From Kiloniellaceae bacterium (lineage in GTDB: Bacteria > Pseudomonadota > Alphaproteobacteria > Kiloniellales > Kiloniellaceae), in assembly GCA_009377535.1 (NCBI GenBank), contig WHTV01000001.1:44421-108420 (forward strand): DNA of 64,000 nt, written 5' to 3'. Shown in pieces: positions 50,688 through 59,481 of the stretch (positions are counted from its first letter, which is position 1; each line of letters begins with the position of its first letter). The translations under genes were made by a program, and so were the position numbers. The notes under the pieces are model-generated. The model saw nothing but the letters and a program-made list of their open reading frames with translations. It made no database searches and was not told where the DNA came from.

Positions 50688-51785
50688 TCACACGTTGAAG
50701 CGGAAGTGGAAGACGTCGCCGTCCTGGACGACGTATTCCTTGCCTTCCGCGCGCATCTTACCGGCCTCCTTGGCGCCATTCTCGCCGCCGCAGGCGATGA
50801 AGTCCTCGTAGGCGATGGTCTCGGCACGGATAAAGCCGCGCTCGAAGTCGCTGTGGATGGCGCCGGCGGCCTGCGGTGCCTTGCTGTGGCGCCGCACGGT
50901 CCAGGCGCGCGCCTCCTTCGGCCCCACGGTAAAGAAGGTGATGAGGTCGAGCAGCTGGTAGCCGGCGCGGATGACGCGGGCGAGACCGGTCTCCTCCAGG
51001 CCGAGGCTTTCCAGGAACTCGCGCTTCTCCGCCAGGTCGCTCAAGGCGGCGACTTCGGCCTCGATGGCGGCCGAGATCACCACGCAGGCACTGCCGGTCT
51101 CGGCGGCGCGATGCTCGACCAGGGCCGAGTAGCTGTTGCCGCTGGCGGCGGCATCCTCCTCGACGTTGGCGGCATAGAGCACCGGCTTGGCGCTCAGCAA
51201 CTGGAGCTGGCGGAACAAGGGGCGTTGGTCGGCGCCGATCGGCACGCTGCGCGCCGGCCGGCCGGCCTCCAGCGCTTCGATCACCGGCTCCAGAATCGCA
51301 AGGCGCTCCCTGGCCTCCTTGTCGTTGCCACGGGCACGCTTGACCGCCGCGTCGCGCTGCTTTGCCGCCGAATCGAGATCGGCCAGCATCAGTTCGGTCT
51401 CCACCGTCTCGGCGTCGCGGATCGGATCGACCGAACCTTCCACGTGGGTCACCTCGCCCTCGAAGCAGCGCAACACGTGGACGATGGCGTCGACCTCGCG
51501 GATGTTGGCGAGGAACTGGTTGCCGAGACCTTCGCCCTTGGAGGCGCCGCGCACCAGGCCGGCGATGTCGACGAACTCCAGGACGGTGGGGATCTCCTTG
51601 GCCGACTTGGCCATGACCGCCAGCTTGTCGAGGCGCGGATCTGGCACCGGCACGCGGCCCACGTTGGGCTCGATGGTGCAGAAGGGATAGTTGGCCGCTT
51701 CCGCCGCGGCGGTCTCGGTCAAAGCGTTGAACAGGGTCGACTTGCCGACGTTGGGCAGGCCGACGATACCGCAATTGAAACCCAT
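50688..51785 (-). CDS. ychF: Redox-regulated ATPase YchF (Obg-like)
   Basis: A 365-residue Obg-family P-loop protein that prefers ATP and associates with ribosomes. Walker A is [17 protein letters not shown]. The motifs [13 protein letters not shown] and [29 protein letters not shown] (with the G3 Asp-x-x-Gly region) are typical. The G4 NKxD motif is replaced by NVEE-type residues, as usual for YchF. The C-terminal TGS domain ends DVFHFRFNV. Three bases separate the pth stop from its ATG. Confidence 0.97.
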   Translation of the reverse strand: MGFNCGIVGLPNVGKSTLFNALTETAAAEAANYPFCTIEPNVGRVPVPDPRLDKLAVMAKSAKEIPTVLEFVDIAGLVRGASKGEGLGNQFLANIREVDAIVHVLRCFEGEVTHVEGSVDPIRDAETVETELMLADLDSAAKQRDAAVKRARGNDKEARERLAILEPVIEALEAGRPARSVPIGADQRPLFRQLQLLSAKPVLYAANVEEDAAASGNSYSALVEHRAAETGSACVVISAAIEAEVAALSDLAEKREFLESLGLEETGLARVIRAGYQLLDLITFFTVGPKEARAWTVRRHSKAPQAAGAIHSDFERGFIRAETIAYEDFIACGGENGAKEAGKMRAEGKEYVVQDGDVFHFRFNV

Positions 51786-51788
51786 GGA

Positions 51789-52448
51789 TCAGTCGTCGCT
51801 CCGGAAAGATGGCGATGGCGGGGAGGTCGGAGGGGCGTCGCCGTCGTCGCCTGCAGGCTTCTTGGGTGGCTTCGGGCGCGGCGGGTTCACGATCTCGGCG
51901 ACCCGCGACATGAAGCGCGGCGCCTCGCCGGCAATGAGCAGCGGGATCTCGCTGGCCACCGCGTCGAGCAGCTTGTCCAGCCAGACCTTGTCGGTCTTGG
52001 CGAAATCGCTCAGCACGTGGCCGTGCACGAGATCCTTATGGCCGGGATGGCCGACGCCGAGGCGCACCCGCCAGAAGTCCTTGCCGATGTGGGCCTCGAG
52101 GGAGCGGATGCCGTTGTGGCCGCCGGTGCCGCCGCCCTGCTTCACGCGGACCTTGCTGGGCGCGAGGTCGATCTCGTCGTAGAGCACGAAAACTTCCTCG
52201 GGCGCCAGCTTGTAGAAGCGCAGGGCCTCGCCGACCGCCCGGCCGGAATCGTTCATATAGGTTTGCGGCTTCACGACGAGCACTTTCTCGCCGGCGAGGA
52301 AACCCTCGGCGCAGTCGGCCTGGAATCGGCTGCGCCAGGGCGAAAAGGAATGGCGGCGGACGATTTCGTCCACCGCCATGAAGCCGATGTTGTGCCTGTT
52401 GTTGGCGTAGCTGGGGCCCGGATTGCCGAGCCCGGCAAGCAACAGCAT
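51789..52448 (-). CDS. pth: Peptidyl-tRNA hydrolase
   Basis: A 219-residue enzyme that frees tRNAs from drop-off peptidyl-tRNA. The start ATG 52448 has a GGTGG-like site upstream (GTG 52457 is less likely). LAGLGNPGPSYANNRHNIGF contains the catalytic His19; other motifs are KPQTYMNDSGRAV, LYDEIDLAP and KQGGGTGGHNGIRS. The last ~30 residues form a Pro/Asp-rich tail that most Pth proteins lack. Order rplY-pth-ychF is the standard one. Confidence 0.96.
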   Translation of the reverse strand: MLLLAGLGNPGPSYANNRHNIGFMAVDEIVRRHSFSPWRSRFQADCAEGFLAGEKVLVVKPQTYMNDSGRAVGEALRFYKLAPEEVFVLYDEIDLAPSKVRVKQGGGTGGHNGIRSLEAHIGKDFWRVRLGVGHPGHKDLVHGHVLSDFAKTDKVWLDKLLDAVASEIPLLIAGEAPRFMSRVAEIVNPPRPKPPKKPAGDDGDAPPTSPPSPSFRSDD

Positions 52449-52472
52449 GCTGGCCACCCTTCGGGTTGGCGC

Positions 52473-53126
52473 TTAGCCCTCGGACCCGTTCTCGTCGGGC
52501 GTCTTCTCCTCGGCCTCGCCTTCCGCGGGGACCTGCTCCGCCGCGGCCTCGTCGCGCACCACGGTCGGAGCGGCGATGGTCGCGATGGTGAAGTCGCGAT
52601 CGGTGATGGTCGGGTGCACGCCGTCCGGCAGCTTGATCATGGAGATGTGCACGCCGTCGCCGATGTCGAGGCCGGAGAGATCGACCTCGATGTGCTGCGG
52701 AATGGCATCGGCGCGGCAGGTCAGCTCGACCTCGTGGCGCACCACGTTGAGGACGCCGCCGCCGCGCAGGCCCGGGCTCTGGTCTTCGTTGATGAAGTGC
52801 ACCGCGACCTCGACGTGGACGCTGGTGGTGGCCGAAACGCGTAGGAAGTCGATGTGGACCGGCTTGTCGGTGACCGGATCGAACTGCACGTCACGGGCCA
52901 GCACTCGCTCGGCCTTGCCGTTCACCTTCACGTCGAAGAGGGTGGAGAAGAAGCCGCCCTGGTGCAGCAGCTTGTTCAGATAGCGCTCTTCGACGGCAAT
53001 CATATTGGGGTCTTTTTTGGCACCGTAGATCACTCCGGGCACCTGCCCGGCGCGACGTGCTGCCCGGGCTGGCCCCTTCCCGGCCCGTTCCCGCGCAACC
53101 GCGGGCATTTCAACGATGTCAGACAT
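52473..53126 (-). CDS. rplY: 50S ribosomal protein L25 / general stress protein Ctc
   Basis: A 217-residue L25 of the long (TL5/Ctc) type, binding 5S rRNA through the N-terminal domain. The start ATG 53126 has GGAGTTG upstream. Seen: GKGPARAARRAGQVPGVIYGAKKDPNMIAVEERYLNKLL (rRNA-binding beta-barrel) and a C-terminal TL5 domain around HFINEDQSPGLRGGGVLNVV. The tail is acidic (AAAEQVPAEGEAEEKTPDENGSEG). Sits between prs and pth. Confidence 0.96.
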   Translation of the reverse strand: MSDIVEMPAVARERAGKGPARAARRAGQVPGVIYGAKKDPNMIAVEERYLNKLLHQGGFFSTLFDVKVNGKAERVLARDVQFDPVTDKPVHIDFLRVSATTSVHVEVAVHFINEDQSPGLRGGGVLNVVRHEVELTCRADAIPQHIEVDLSGLDIGDGVHISMIKLPDGVHPTITDRDFTIATIAAPTVVRDEAAAEQVPAEGEAEEKTPDENGSEG

Positions 53127-53251
53127 AATCCAACTCCTTCACGAATGACGCGGACGCCGGCACCTTGCCCTCCGTCCGCCGCTTCCGACCCGGCCTCCAG
53201 GGGTGCCGGCATCGGTAAAGGTCCAAATTCACTCCGCCTCGGACGACGGCC

Positions 53252-54196
53252 TCACATGGCCGGCACGTTGAAGAGGCTCGAAACCGACCGCTCGTCGCTG
53301 ATGCGCTGCATGGCATCGCCGATCAGCGGAGCGATCGAAATCTGGCGGATGTTCTGCGCCACCCGCACCGCCTCGGTCGCCTGGATGCTGTCGGTCATGA
53401 CCAGTTCCTCCAGCGGAGAGGAACTGACCCTCGCCACGGCTCCTCCCGAGAGCACCCCGTGGGTGACGTAGGCGGAAACCGCCGTGGCCCCGGCATCCCT
53501 CAGGGCGACAGCGGCGTTGCACAGGGTTCCAGCCGAGTCGACGATGTCATCCACCAGGATGCAGCGCCGCCCCTTCACGTCGCCGATGATGTTCATCACC
53601 TCGGAAACCCCGGCACGTTCGCGGCGCTTATCGATGATCGCAAGGTCGGCGTCAAGCGGTTTGGCGATGGCCCGGGCCCGCACCACGCCGCCGACGTCCG
53701 GCGAGACGATGGTCAGGTTGCCCTTGCCGTTGCGCTCGATGATGTCCTTGGTGAAGACCGGGGTGGCGAAGAGGTTATCGGTCGGAATGTCGAAGAAGCC
53801 CTGTATCTGACCGGCGTGGAGTTCCAGGGTCAGCACCCGGTCGGCCCCGGCCGAGGTGATCAGGTTGGCCACCAGCTTGGCCGAAATCGGGGTGCGGGGG
53901 GCCGACTTGCGATCCTGGCGGGCATAGCCGAAGTAGGGCAGAACCGCAGTAATCCGCCGCGCGGAGGCCCGCTTCAGGGCGTCCATCGCGACCAGCAGTT
54001 CCATCAGGTTGTCATTGGCCGGATAGGAGGTCGACTGGATGATGAAGACGTCCTCGCCGCGCACGTTCTCATGGATCTCGACGAAGATCTCCATGTCCGA
54101 GAAGCGGCGCACACTGGCCTTGGTCAATTCCAGGTTCAGAAAGGCGGAAATCGCCTCGGCCAACGGCCGATTGCTGTTCCCGGTCATGATTTTCAT
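53252..54196 (-). CDS. prs: Ribose-phosphate pyrophosphokinase
   Basis: A 314-residue enzyme making PRPP from ribose 5-phosphate and ATP, the precursor of nucleotides, His and Trp. Motifs are [25 protein letters not shown], the flexible loop [42 protein letters not shown], and the PRPP loop [17 protein letters not shown]. Starts at ATG 54196. The order prs-rplY-pth-ychF is conserved in proteobacteria. Confidence 0.97.
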   Translation of the reverse strand: MKIMTGNSNRPLAEAISAFLNLELTKASVRRFSDMEIFVEIHENVRGEDVFIIQSTSYPANDNLMELLVAMDALKRASARRITAVLPYFGYARQDRKSAPRTPISAKLVANLITSAGADRVLTLELHAGQIQGFFDIPTDNLFATPVFTKDIIERNGKGNLTIVSPDVGGVVRARAIAKPLDADLAIIDKRRERAGVSEVMNIIGDVKGRRCILVDDIVDSAGTLCNAAVALRDAGATAVSAYVTHGVLSGGAVARVSSSPLEELVMTDSIQATEAVRVAQNIRQISIAPLIGDAMQRISDERSVSSLFNVPAM

Positions 54197-54392
54197 GGCG
54201 GTATCCCTAGAGCCCTATTTGCTGGGCGTGGGCCATCGGGCGCGGCGCGAACCTCACCGACTTGCCCTCCCCTTGAGCCCAGGCGGGCGGACCATATCAA
54301 CGCCTTCCGGCCCTGTAAACGGCCTTGCCGGGACTTTCTGCAGCGCGCCGCCGGACCGCGGATACGGCGGGAAAACCGGCCGGAATCCAGGC

Positions 54393-54461
54393 CTACAGGA
54401 AGAAGCAGCTGGCCAGGAGGCCCAGCAGGAGGAACAGCACGAAGATGGTCAGGTGCGGCAT
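54393..54461 (-). CDS. Possible 22-residue hydrophobic membrane peptide
   Basis: A short frame from ATG 54461 encodes 22 residues, MPHLTIFVLF followed by LLLGLLASCFFL, which reads as a single transmembrane helix. A GGAGA ribosome site lies about eight bases upstream. It starts 19 bp after the stop of the M24 gene, on the same strand, and lies before prs, so it could be the last gene of that unit. Too short for similarity to be judged by eye. Being unrecognised, it may be spurious. Confidence 0.4.
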   Translation of the reverse strand: MPHLTIFVLFLLLGLLASCFFL

Positions 54462-54480
54462 GAATCGCGTCTCCGCGCCG

Positions 54481-55632
54481 TCAGCGGCACACCAGTTCCA
54501 GGTCGGCGCCGCACAGCGCCTCGGAGGGCCCTTCGGTGACCAGGCTGGTGCGTCCCAGGGTCATCGCCACCCCGGCCTGCGAGTTGAACAGGATCATATG
54601 GCAGAACACCACCATGCCCGGGGCGAAGGGCGTGGAATTGCCGTGATAGAGCATCGGCCAGTCCATCCAGTTGGGCGCGAAGGTGGTGCCCAGGGAATAA
54701 CCGCAGGCGTTGAGGCGGTGGGCCTGGTAGCCGGCGGCGTCCATCACCCGGGTGTGGGCGTCGAAGGCCTCGCCGTAGGTCTTGCCGGGCCTGAGACTGT
54801 CTTCGACGGCCAGGAGCGCGTCCCGGGCCACCGCGTGCATCTCCCGGTGCAGCGGCTGGGGCTCGCCGATGGGGATCGTGCGCATCATGGCGGCGTGGTA
54901 GTGGCGGTAGGTGCCGGCCCACTCCAGGGTCAGCTGGTCTTGCGCGTCGAGGTGCCGGCGGCCGGTGAAATAGCGGCACAGCAGGGCGCCGGCGCCTGAG
55001 CCGATGATGAACTCGTTGGCCGGGTCGTCGCCGCCGCCGGCGAAGATGGCGCCGTGCATGGCGGCCAGGATATCGCCCTCGAAGGCACCGGGCGCGGCCT
55101 TGTCGAGCGCAGCCCGCCCGGCCTTGTCGGCAAGCCCCGCGGCCTCGCGCACGTAGGCGATTTCCGCCGGGCTCTTCACGACCCTCAGACGACTGACCAG
55201 GTCGGATGCGTCGGCCAGGCTGCAGAAGCCGTCCAGCGCCGCTTCCAGGCACTTGCCGTTGGCGGCGGTCAGGCCGTAGGCGTCGTATTCGACGCCGAGG
55301 TGCTTTCCGGCGCAGCCGAACTCCCGCAGGATCTCGCGCAGCTGCACGGCCGGGTCGGCCTCCGGTCGGTCGACCCAGATGTGGACGTCCTTGACCATGG
55401 AGGTCTGCTCGGCCTGGCGCCGGTCGGCCGAGCGCGTCAGCAACACGAGGCGGCCGTCCGCCCCCAGGTAGAGACACTGGAAGAAGCAGTAGCCGAAGGT
55501 GTCGTAGCCGGTCAGGTAGAACATGCTCTCCTGACGAAACATCAGCAGGCCGTCGAGGCCGGCCTCGGCCAGCAGCTGGCAGGCCCGGTCCCGGCGGCCG
55601 GCAAGTTCGGCGTCGCTGAAGTGCAGGGGCAT
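54481..55632 (-). CDS. M24-family aminopeptidase/creatinase-fold protein without usual metal ligands
   Basis: A 383-residue pita-bread-fold protein with an N-terminal creatinase-type domain (GLLMFRQESMFYLTGYDTFGY) and a C-terminal M24 half. At the places of the two metal Asp residues it has LEWAGTYRHYHAAMMRT, where D-x-G...D-x-x-RT is usual. The next sites are GYSLGTTF in place of GHGIG and MVVFCHM in place of the Glu-Pro strand; only the last E, in TEGPSEAL, is kept. A metal-independent enzyme of the creatinase or ectoine-hydrolase type is likely, but the substrate is unknown. Start ATG 55632. Confidence 0.85.
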   Translation of the reverse strand: MPLHFSDAELAGRRDRACQLLAEAGLDGLLMFRQESMFYLTGYDTFGYCFFQCLYLGADGRLVLLTRSADRRQAEQTSMVKDVHIWVDRPEADPAVQLREILREFGCAGKHLGVEYDAYGLTAANGKCLEAALDGFCSLADASDLVSRLRVVKSPAEIAYVREAAGLADKAGRAALDKAAPGAFEGDILAAMHGAIFAGGGDDPANEFIIGSGAGALLCRYFTGRRHLDAQDQLTLEWAGTYRHYHAAMMRTIPIGEPQPLHREMHAVARDALLAVEDSLRPGKTYGEAFDAHTRVMDAAGYQAHRLNACGYSLGTTFAPNWMDWPMLYHGNSTPFAPGMVVFCHMILFNSQAGVAMTLGRTSLVTEGPSEALCGADLELVCR

Positions 55633-55647
55633 GTTACCTGCCTCGTT

Positions 55648-56415
55648 CTAGGGTTCGAGATAGATGGCGGAGAGGCCGCGGCCGTAGTCTGTCTCCTTGC
55701 GATGGCAGGCGCGGCGGTAGCTGAAGAAGCGCTCGTCCTCGGCGCAGGTGTCGCAAGGCAGGGTCTGGATGGTGGACAGGCCGGCGGCGGTGAGGCGGCG
55801 AGCGACGTAGCCTTTGAGGTCGAAGTGGAAGCGGCCCTCGCGCAGGCCGGGGCAGAAGAAGTCGGCGTTGCGCGCGTCCTGCTCCAGGAAGGGCGCGGGA
55901 AACTCCGGCCCGACTTCGTAGGAGCGCTGGGAGATTGCCGGACCGATGCCGGCGACGATGCGCTTGGGCTCGGCGCCGAGCGCCTTCATGGCGGCCACGG
56001 TGGCCTCCACCACGCCGGTCAGCGCCCCCTTCCAGCCGGCATGGGCGGCGCCGACCACGCCGGCCTCCGCCTCGGCGAAGAGCACCGGCACGCAGTCGGC
56101 GGTGAGAATGCCGAGAGCCAGGCCGCGCGTGCGGGTCACCATGGCGTCGGCCTCAGGTGCCTCCTCGCGGGCCCAGGGCTGCCGAACCTCCACCACGTCC
56201 GGGGAGTGCACCTGGTAGGCAGTTACCAGGCGCTCGCCCTCCAGGTCGATCTGCGCCATGGCGCGGCGCCGGTTCTCGCTCACCTTCGCTTTGTCGTCGC
56301 CGGAGCCGTAGCCGCAGTTGAGGCTGGAGAACAGGCCCTCGCTGACGCCGCCGGTGCGGCAGAAGAAGCCGTGGCGCACGGCGGGCAGGTCGTTGAGGGG
56401 GCCGGTCGTCAGCAT
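55648..56415 (-). CDS. pgeF: Peptidoglycan editing factor PgeF (multicopper-oxidase-like fold)
   Basis: A 255-residue protein of the YfiH/PgeF family, which clears L-Ser from wrongly built peptidoglycan precursors. Motifs are VRHGFFCRTGGVSEGLFSSLNCG, ILTADCVPVLFAEAEAGVVGAAHAGWKGALTGVVEA and the Zn-ligand Cys/His set with AAHAGWKG and LPCDTCAEDERFFSYRR. The start ATG 56415 is preferred over GTG 56424. It lies 45 bp downstream of the methyltransferase gene. Confidence 0.94.
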   Translation of the reverse strand: MLTTGPLNDLPAVRHGFFCRTGGVSEGLFSSLNCGYGSGDDKAKVSENRRRAMAQIDLEGERLVTAYQVHSPDVVEVRQPWAREEAPEADAMVTRTRGLALGILTADCVPVLFAEAEAGVVGAAHAGWKGALTGVVEATVAAMKALGAEPKRIVAGIGPAISQRSYEVGPEFPAPFLEQDARNADFFCPGLREGRFHFDLKGYVARRLTAAGLSTIQTLPCDTCAEDERFFSYRRACHRKETDYGRGLSAIYLEP

Positions 56416-56459
56416 GCTGGGCACTCTATCTGTCTTGAAAGCCAGACGATAGGGGGCGC

Positions 56460-57554
56460 TTAGGCCGGCGCGAAGCCGGCCGGCGGGCCGACGTTTGGCG
56501 GCGTCAGCGCCAGGACTTTGAACAGGCTGCCCATCTCGGCCGGGTCGGTGAGGCGCCGCCGGGCGGCGGCGAGGGCAACGGCTGCGCCCGGTGCCGCCTC
56601 TGCCAGCTGCGCCGCGCGCAGCTCGATGCCGAGCGCCGTCAGGAATGCCCCCTGGCCGACGGGGCCATGGGCGGCACAGCCGGCCAGGGTTGCTGCCTGG
56701 GCGAGAGTCGCAAAGTCGACGTGGGCGGTGAGGTCCGCGGTGCCGGGCTCCTGCAGCACCTCGTGGCGGCGGTGGCGGCGCAGTGCCTGCAGCGTCGGTC
56801 CCGGCGTCGGCTCGGCCGGACCGTAATCGACGATCAGCGCGGCGCCCGGCTGGCGTGCCAGCCGGTGGCCGAGGAAGGCGGTGATGTTCAGCGCCGCAGG
56901 ACAGACCTCGACCAGACTGCCCTCCGGCGCGCCGTGCAGTGCGGTCGGGATGAGCGCGCGATTGGCCGGGCTCGGGCCGGCCAGCGCGAAGGCGAGGCGG
57001 TCCTCATCGTCCAGCACCACGATCCGCTCGGCCCAGCCCTCGCCGGTCTGCTCGAACTGACGCACCGGCAGGGCATCGAAGAACTCGTTGGCGATCAGCA
57101 GAAGCGGCGCGTCGGGGATCTGCCCGACGTTGTCCAACCAGGCGACCTCATGGGCACCGAGCGCCTCGCGCTGGCGCTCGCGCAGGGCGGGAGAGATCTC
57201 GACCAGTTGGACCTGCAGGGCCTGGTGGAAGCCCGGCACCTGGCGCGTCGCGCGCAGCGCGTCGGACATCAGGGTGCCGCGGCCGGGCCCGAGTTCGACC
57301 AGCAGGCAGGGCGCCGGGCGGCCAAGCCGGATCCAGGTGTCGGCGCACCACACCCCTATCAGTTCGCCGAACATCTGGCTGATCTCCGGCGCGGTGACGA
57401 AGTCGCCCCCGGCGAGGTTCGGCGCTCCGAAGGGATCGCCGTGCATGTAGTAGCCGGACCAGGGGTGGGTCAGCGCCTCGTTCATGTAGTCGGCCACTGT
57501 CATGGCTCCCTCGCGGCGGAGGCGGGCGCGCAGGTGGTCAAGCAGGCTCTGCAT
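56460..57554 (-). CDS. NDUFAF7-like SAM-dependent methyltransferase (COG1565)
   Basis: A 364-residue methyltransferase of the DUF185/NDUFAF7 family. Features are YMNEALTHPWSGYYMHGDPFGAPNLAGGDFVTAPEISQMFGELIGVW, LVELGPGRGTLMSDALRA (SAM motif I), LLIANEFFDALPVRQFE and ALIVDYGPAEPTPG. The mitochondrial member methylates an Arg of the complex I subunit NDUFS2. The bacterial substrate may be the same, but no nuo gene is in the window. Start ATG 57554. Confidence 0.93.
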   Translation of the reverse strand: MQSLLDHLRARLRREGAMTVADYMNEALTHPWSGYYMHGDPFGAPNLAGGDFVTAPEISQMFGELIGVWCADTWIRLGRPAPCLLVELGPGRGTLMSDALRATRQVPGFHQALQVQLVEISPALRERQREALGAHEVAWLDNVGQIPDAPLLLIANEFFDALPVRQFEQTGEGWAERIVVLDDEDRLAFALAGPSPANRALIPTALHGAPEGSLVEVCPAALNITAFLGHRLARQPGAALIVDYGPAEPTPGPTLQALRRHRRHEVLQEPGTADLTAHVDFATLAQAATLAGCAAHGPVGQGAFLTALGIELRAAQLAEAAPGAAVALAAARRRLTDPAEMGSLFKVLALTPPNVGPPAGFAPA

Positions 57555-57563
57555 TTGTCCGGG

Positions 57564-58409
57564 TCAGGCTTTCCGGCGCAGCGCCCAGATCGTCAGCCCG
57601 ATCCCGATCAGCACCATCGGGAGGGACAGCACCTGGCCCATGGTGGTGTTGGGCAGCACGAACTGCAGGAAATCGTCGGGCGCGCGGAAGAACTCGGCGA
57701 CGATGCGCGCCAGGCCGTAGCCGATCATGAAGGCGCCGGAGATCAGGCCGGTGCGCTCGAGGGCGCCCTTGCGCACCATGATATAGAGCAAAATGAACAG
57801 CAGAACGCCTTCGAGCAGGGCCTCGTAGAGCTGGCTCGGATGGCGCGCGATGGGGCCGCCCTGCCGGAACACCATGGCCCAGGGCACCTCGGTGGAATCG
57901 GTGGTGCGGCCGTAGAGCTCACCATTGATGAAGTTGGCGATGCGGCCGAGGCAGAGCCCGATGGGGGTCGCCGCGGCGACGATGTCGGACAGCGTGAAGT
58001 AGCTGACGCCGCGGCTGTGCGCGAAGAGGCCGACGGCGGTTACTACGCCGAGCAGGCCGCCGTGGAAGGACATGCCGCCGTGCCAGATGAAGATCACCTC
58101 CAACGGGTTCGCCAGGTAGTAGTCGGGCTTGTAGAACAGCACGTAGCCGAGGCGTCCGCCGAGCACCACGCCGAGCGTCGCCCACAGCAGGAAGTCGTCG
58201 AAGTCGACCGGCTTCAGGCGCTTCGGCGGCAGCTTGGACAGCCAGCGGCAGTAGAGCCAGGCGAGGATGAGGCCGCTGATGTAGGCCAGCGCGTACCAGC
58301 GCACGTCGAAGATCCAGATGGAGAAGGCTACCGGATCGAAGTTCGGGTGCTGCAGCGCCATCAGCAGGGTGCCGAGGTCGGAAGCGGCGGACTCAGCAGG
58401 AGATGCCAT
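57564..58409 (-). CDS. lgt: Prolipoprotein diacylglyceryl transferase
   Basis: A 281-residue inner-membrane enzyme that attaches diacylglyceryl to the lipobox Cys of prolipoproteins. It has about seven helices. The Lgt signature GRIANFINGELYGRTTDS is complete, and IFIWHGGMSFHGGLLGV carries the catalytic His region. Starts at ATG 58409, ends 9 bp before the methyltransferase start. Clients in this window would include the TPR and CC0125-type lipoproteins. Confidence 0.97.
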   Translation of the reverse strand: MASPAESAASDLGTLLMALQHPNFDPVAFSIWIFDVRWYALAYISGLILAWLYCRWLSKLPPKRLKPVDFDDFLLWATLGVVLGGRLGYVLFYKPDYYLANPLEVIFIWHGGMSFHGGLLGVVTAVGLFAHSRGVSYFTLSDIVAAATPIGLCLGRIANFINGELYGRTTDSTEVPWAMVFRQGGPIARHPSQLYEALLEGVLLFILLYIMVRKGALERTGLISGAFMIGYGLARIVAEFFRAPDDFLQFVLPNTTMGQVLSLPMVLIGIGLTIWALRRKA

Positions 58410-58415
58410 GGGGCC

Positions 58416-59399
58416 TCAGCGGTAAGGGTTGGCTTGGGTGAGAAAGTCTCTCACATAGCGGGTGACGCCGTCCTCCAGCTCGGTGAAGGGCCGGTCGTAG
58501 CCGGCAGCGCGCAGCCGCGCGATCTTCGCCTCGGTGAAGTACTGGTACCTGTCGCGGATAGCCTCGGGCGTCGGCACGTAACTGATGTTCTCCGGCCGCT
58601 CCATAGCGGCGCAGACGGCGCGCGCGAGGTCGGCGAAGGAGCGCGCCTTGCCGGTGCCGACGTTGAACAGGCCGCTGACGGCGGGATTGTCGAGCAGCCA
58701 GAGCATCACGTCGACGCAGTCGCCGACCCAGATGAAATCGCGCAGCTGGCCGCCGTCGGCATAATCCGGGTGGTGCGAGCGGAAGAGCTTTGCCGGCTCG
58801 CCGCGGTTGAGCTGGCCGAAGAGATGCCAGGCAACGCTCGCCTGGGCGCCCTTATGGTACTCGTTGGGTCCGTAGACGTTGAAGAACTTAAGGCCCACCC
58901 ACTGGGGTGGCGCCGCCTCGCCGCGTGCCACGCGGCGCAGGACCCAGCGGTCGAAGAGGTGCTTGCTCCAGCCGTAGCCGTTGAGCGGGCGCAGGCGCGC
59001 CAGACGATCGCGGTCGGGGTCGTCGTCGAAGCCCTCCGCGCCGTCGCCGTAGGTCGCCGCCGAGGAGGCGTAGACCAGCGGGATCTCCTCGCGCGCGCAA
59101 TGGTCCCAGAACACCTTCGAGAGGCGGAAGTTGCTGGCCAGGAGGGCGTCGGCATCACTCTCCGTCGTGGCCGAGATGGCGCCCAGGTGGACCACGGCGG
59201 AGAGCCTGCCTTCCGCCCAGCGCAGGAACTGCGGCAGCTCCTCGGGCGGAATCACGTCCTCGATCTCGTGCTGCGCCAGGTTGCGCCACTTGTCGCCTGT
59301 GCCCAGGCGGTCGCAGACGACCACGTCGTCGCCGCGCTGCGACAGGGCGGCGACGAGGTTGGAACCGATGAAGCCGGCGCCGCCTGTGACGAGGAGCAT
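58416..59399 (-). CDS. hldD: ADP-glyceromanno-heptose 6-epimerase
   Basis: A 327-residue short-chain-fold epimerase that makes ADP-L-glycero-D-manno-heptose for LPS inner core. NAD(P)-binding loop: LLVTGGAGFIGSNLVAAL. Active site: YASSAATYG and YGWSKHLFD with the Tyr and Lys. Further marks are KFFNVYGPNEYHKG and FIWVGDCVDVMLWLL. Starts at ATG 59399. A good sigma-70-like promoter lies just upstream. It indicates a Gram-negative outer membrane with heptose LPS. Confidence 0.93.
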   Translation of the reverse strand: MLLVTGGAGFIGSNLVAALSQRGDDVVVCDRLGTGDKWRNLAQHEIEDVIPPEELPQFLRWAEGRLSAVVHLGAISATTESDADALLASNFRLSKVFWDHCAREEIPLVYASSAATYGDGAEGFDDDPDRDRLARLRPLNGYGWSKHLFDRWVLRRVARGEAAPPQWVGLKFFNVYGPNEYHKGAQASVAWHLFGQLNRGEPAKLFRSHHPDYADGGQLRDFIWVGDCVDVMLWLLDNPAVSGLFNVGTGKARSFADLARAVCAAMERPENISYVPTPEAIRDRYQYFTEAKIARLRAAGYDRPFTELEDGVTRYVRDFLTQANPYR

Positions 59400-59433
59400 G
59401 TGGGGGCGAGTCCGTGATGAATAGGGGCGCCCT

Positions 59434-59463
59434 CTTATAGAGGGGCGGCGGAAGGCTCTGCAA
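59434..59463 (-). promoter_or_regulatory. Candidate promoter of hldD
   Basis: On the minus strand, TTGCAG (59463-59458) and TATAAG (59439-59434) are spaced by 18 bp. Predicted start near 59427, about 27 bases ahead of the hldD ATG. The -10 also falls inside a short inverted repeat, CCTCT/AGAGG. Confidence 0.55.
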
Positions 59464-59481
59464 CCCCGGCCCCGCTGCGGC

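Noticed and set aside
56667-59417. Plus-strand frame of ~916 codons opposite the methyltransferase, lgt and hldD genes
   Set aside because: It crosses three clearly identified minus-strand genes and has no recognisable domain.
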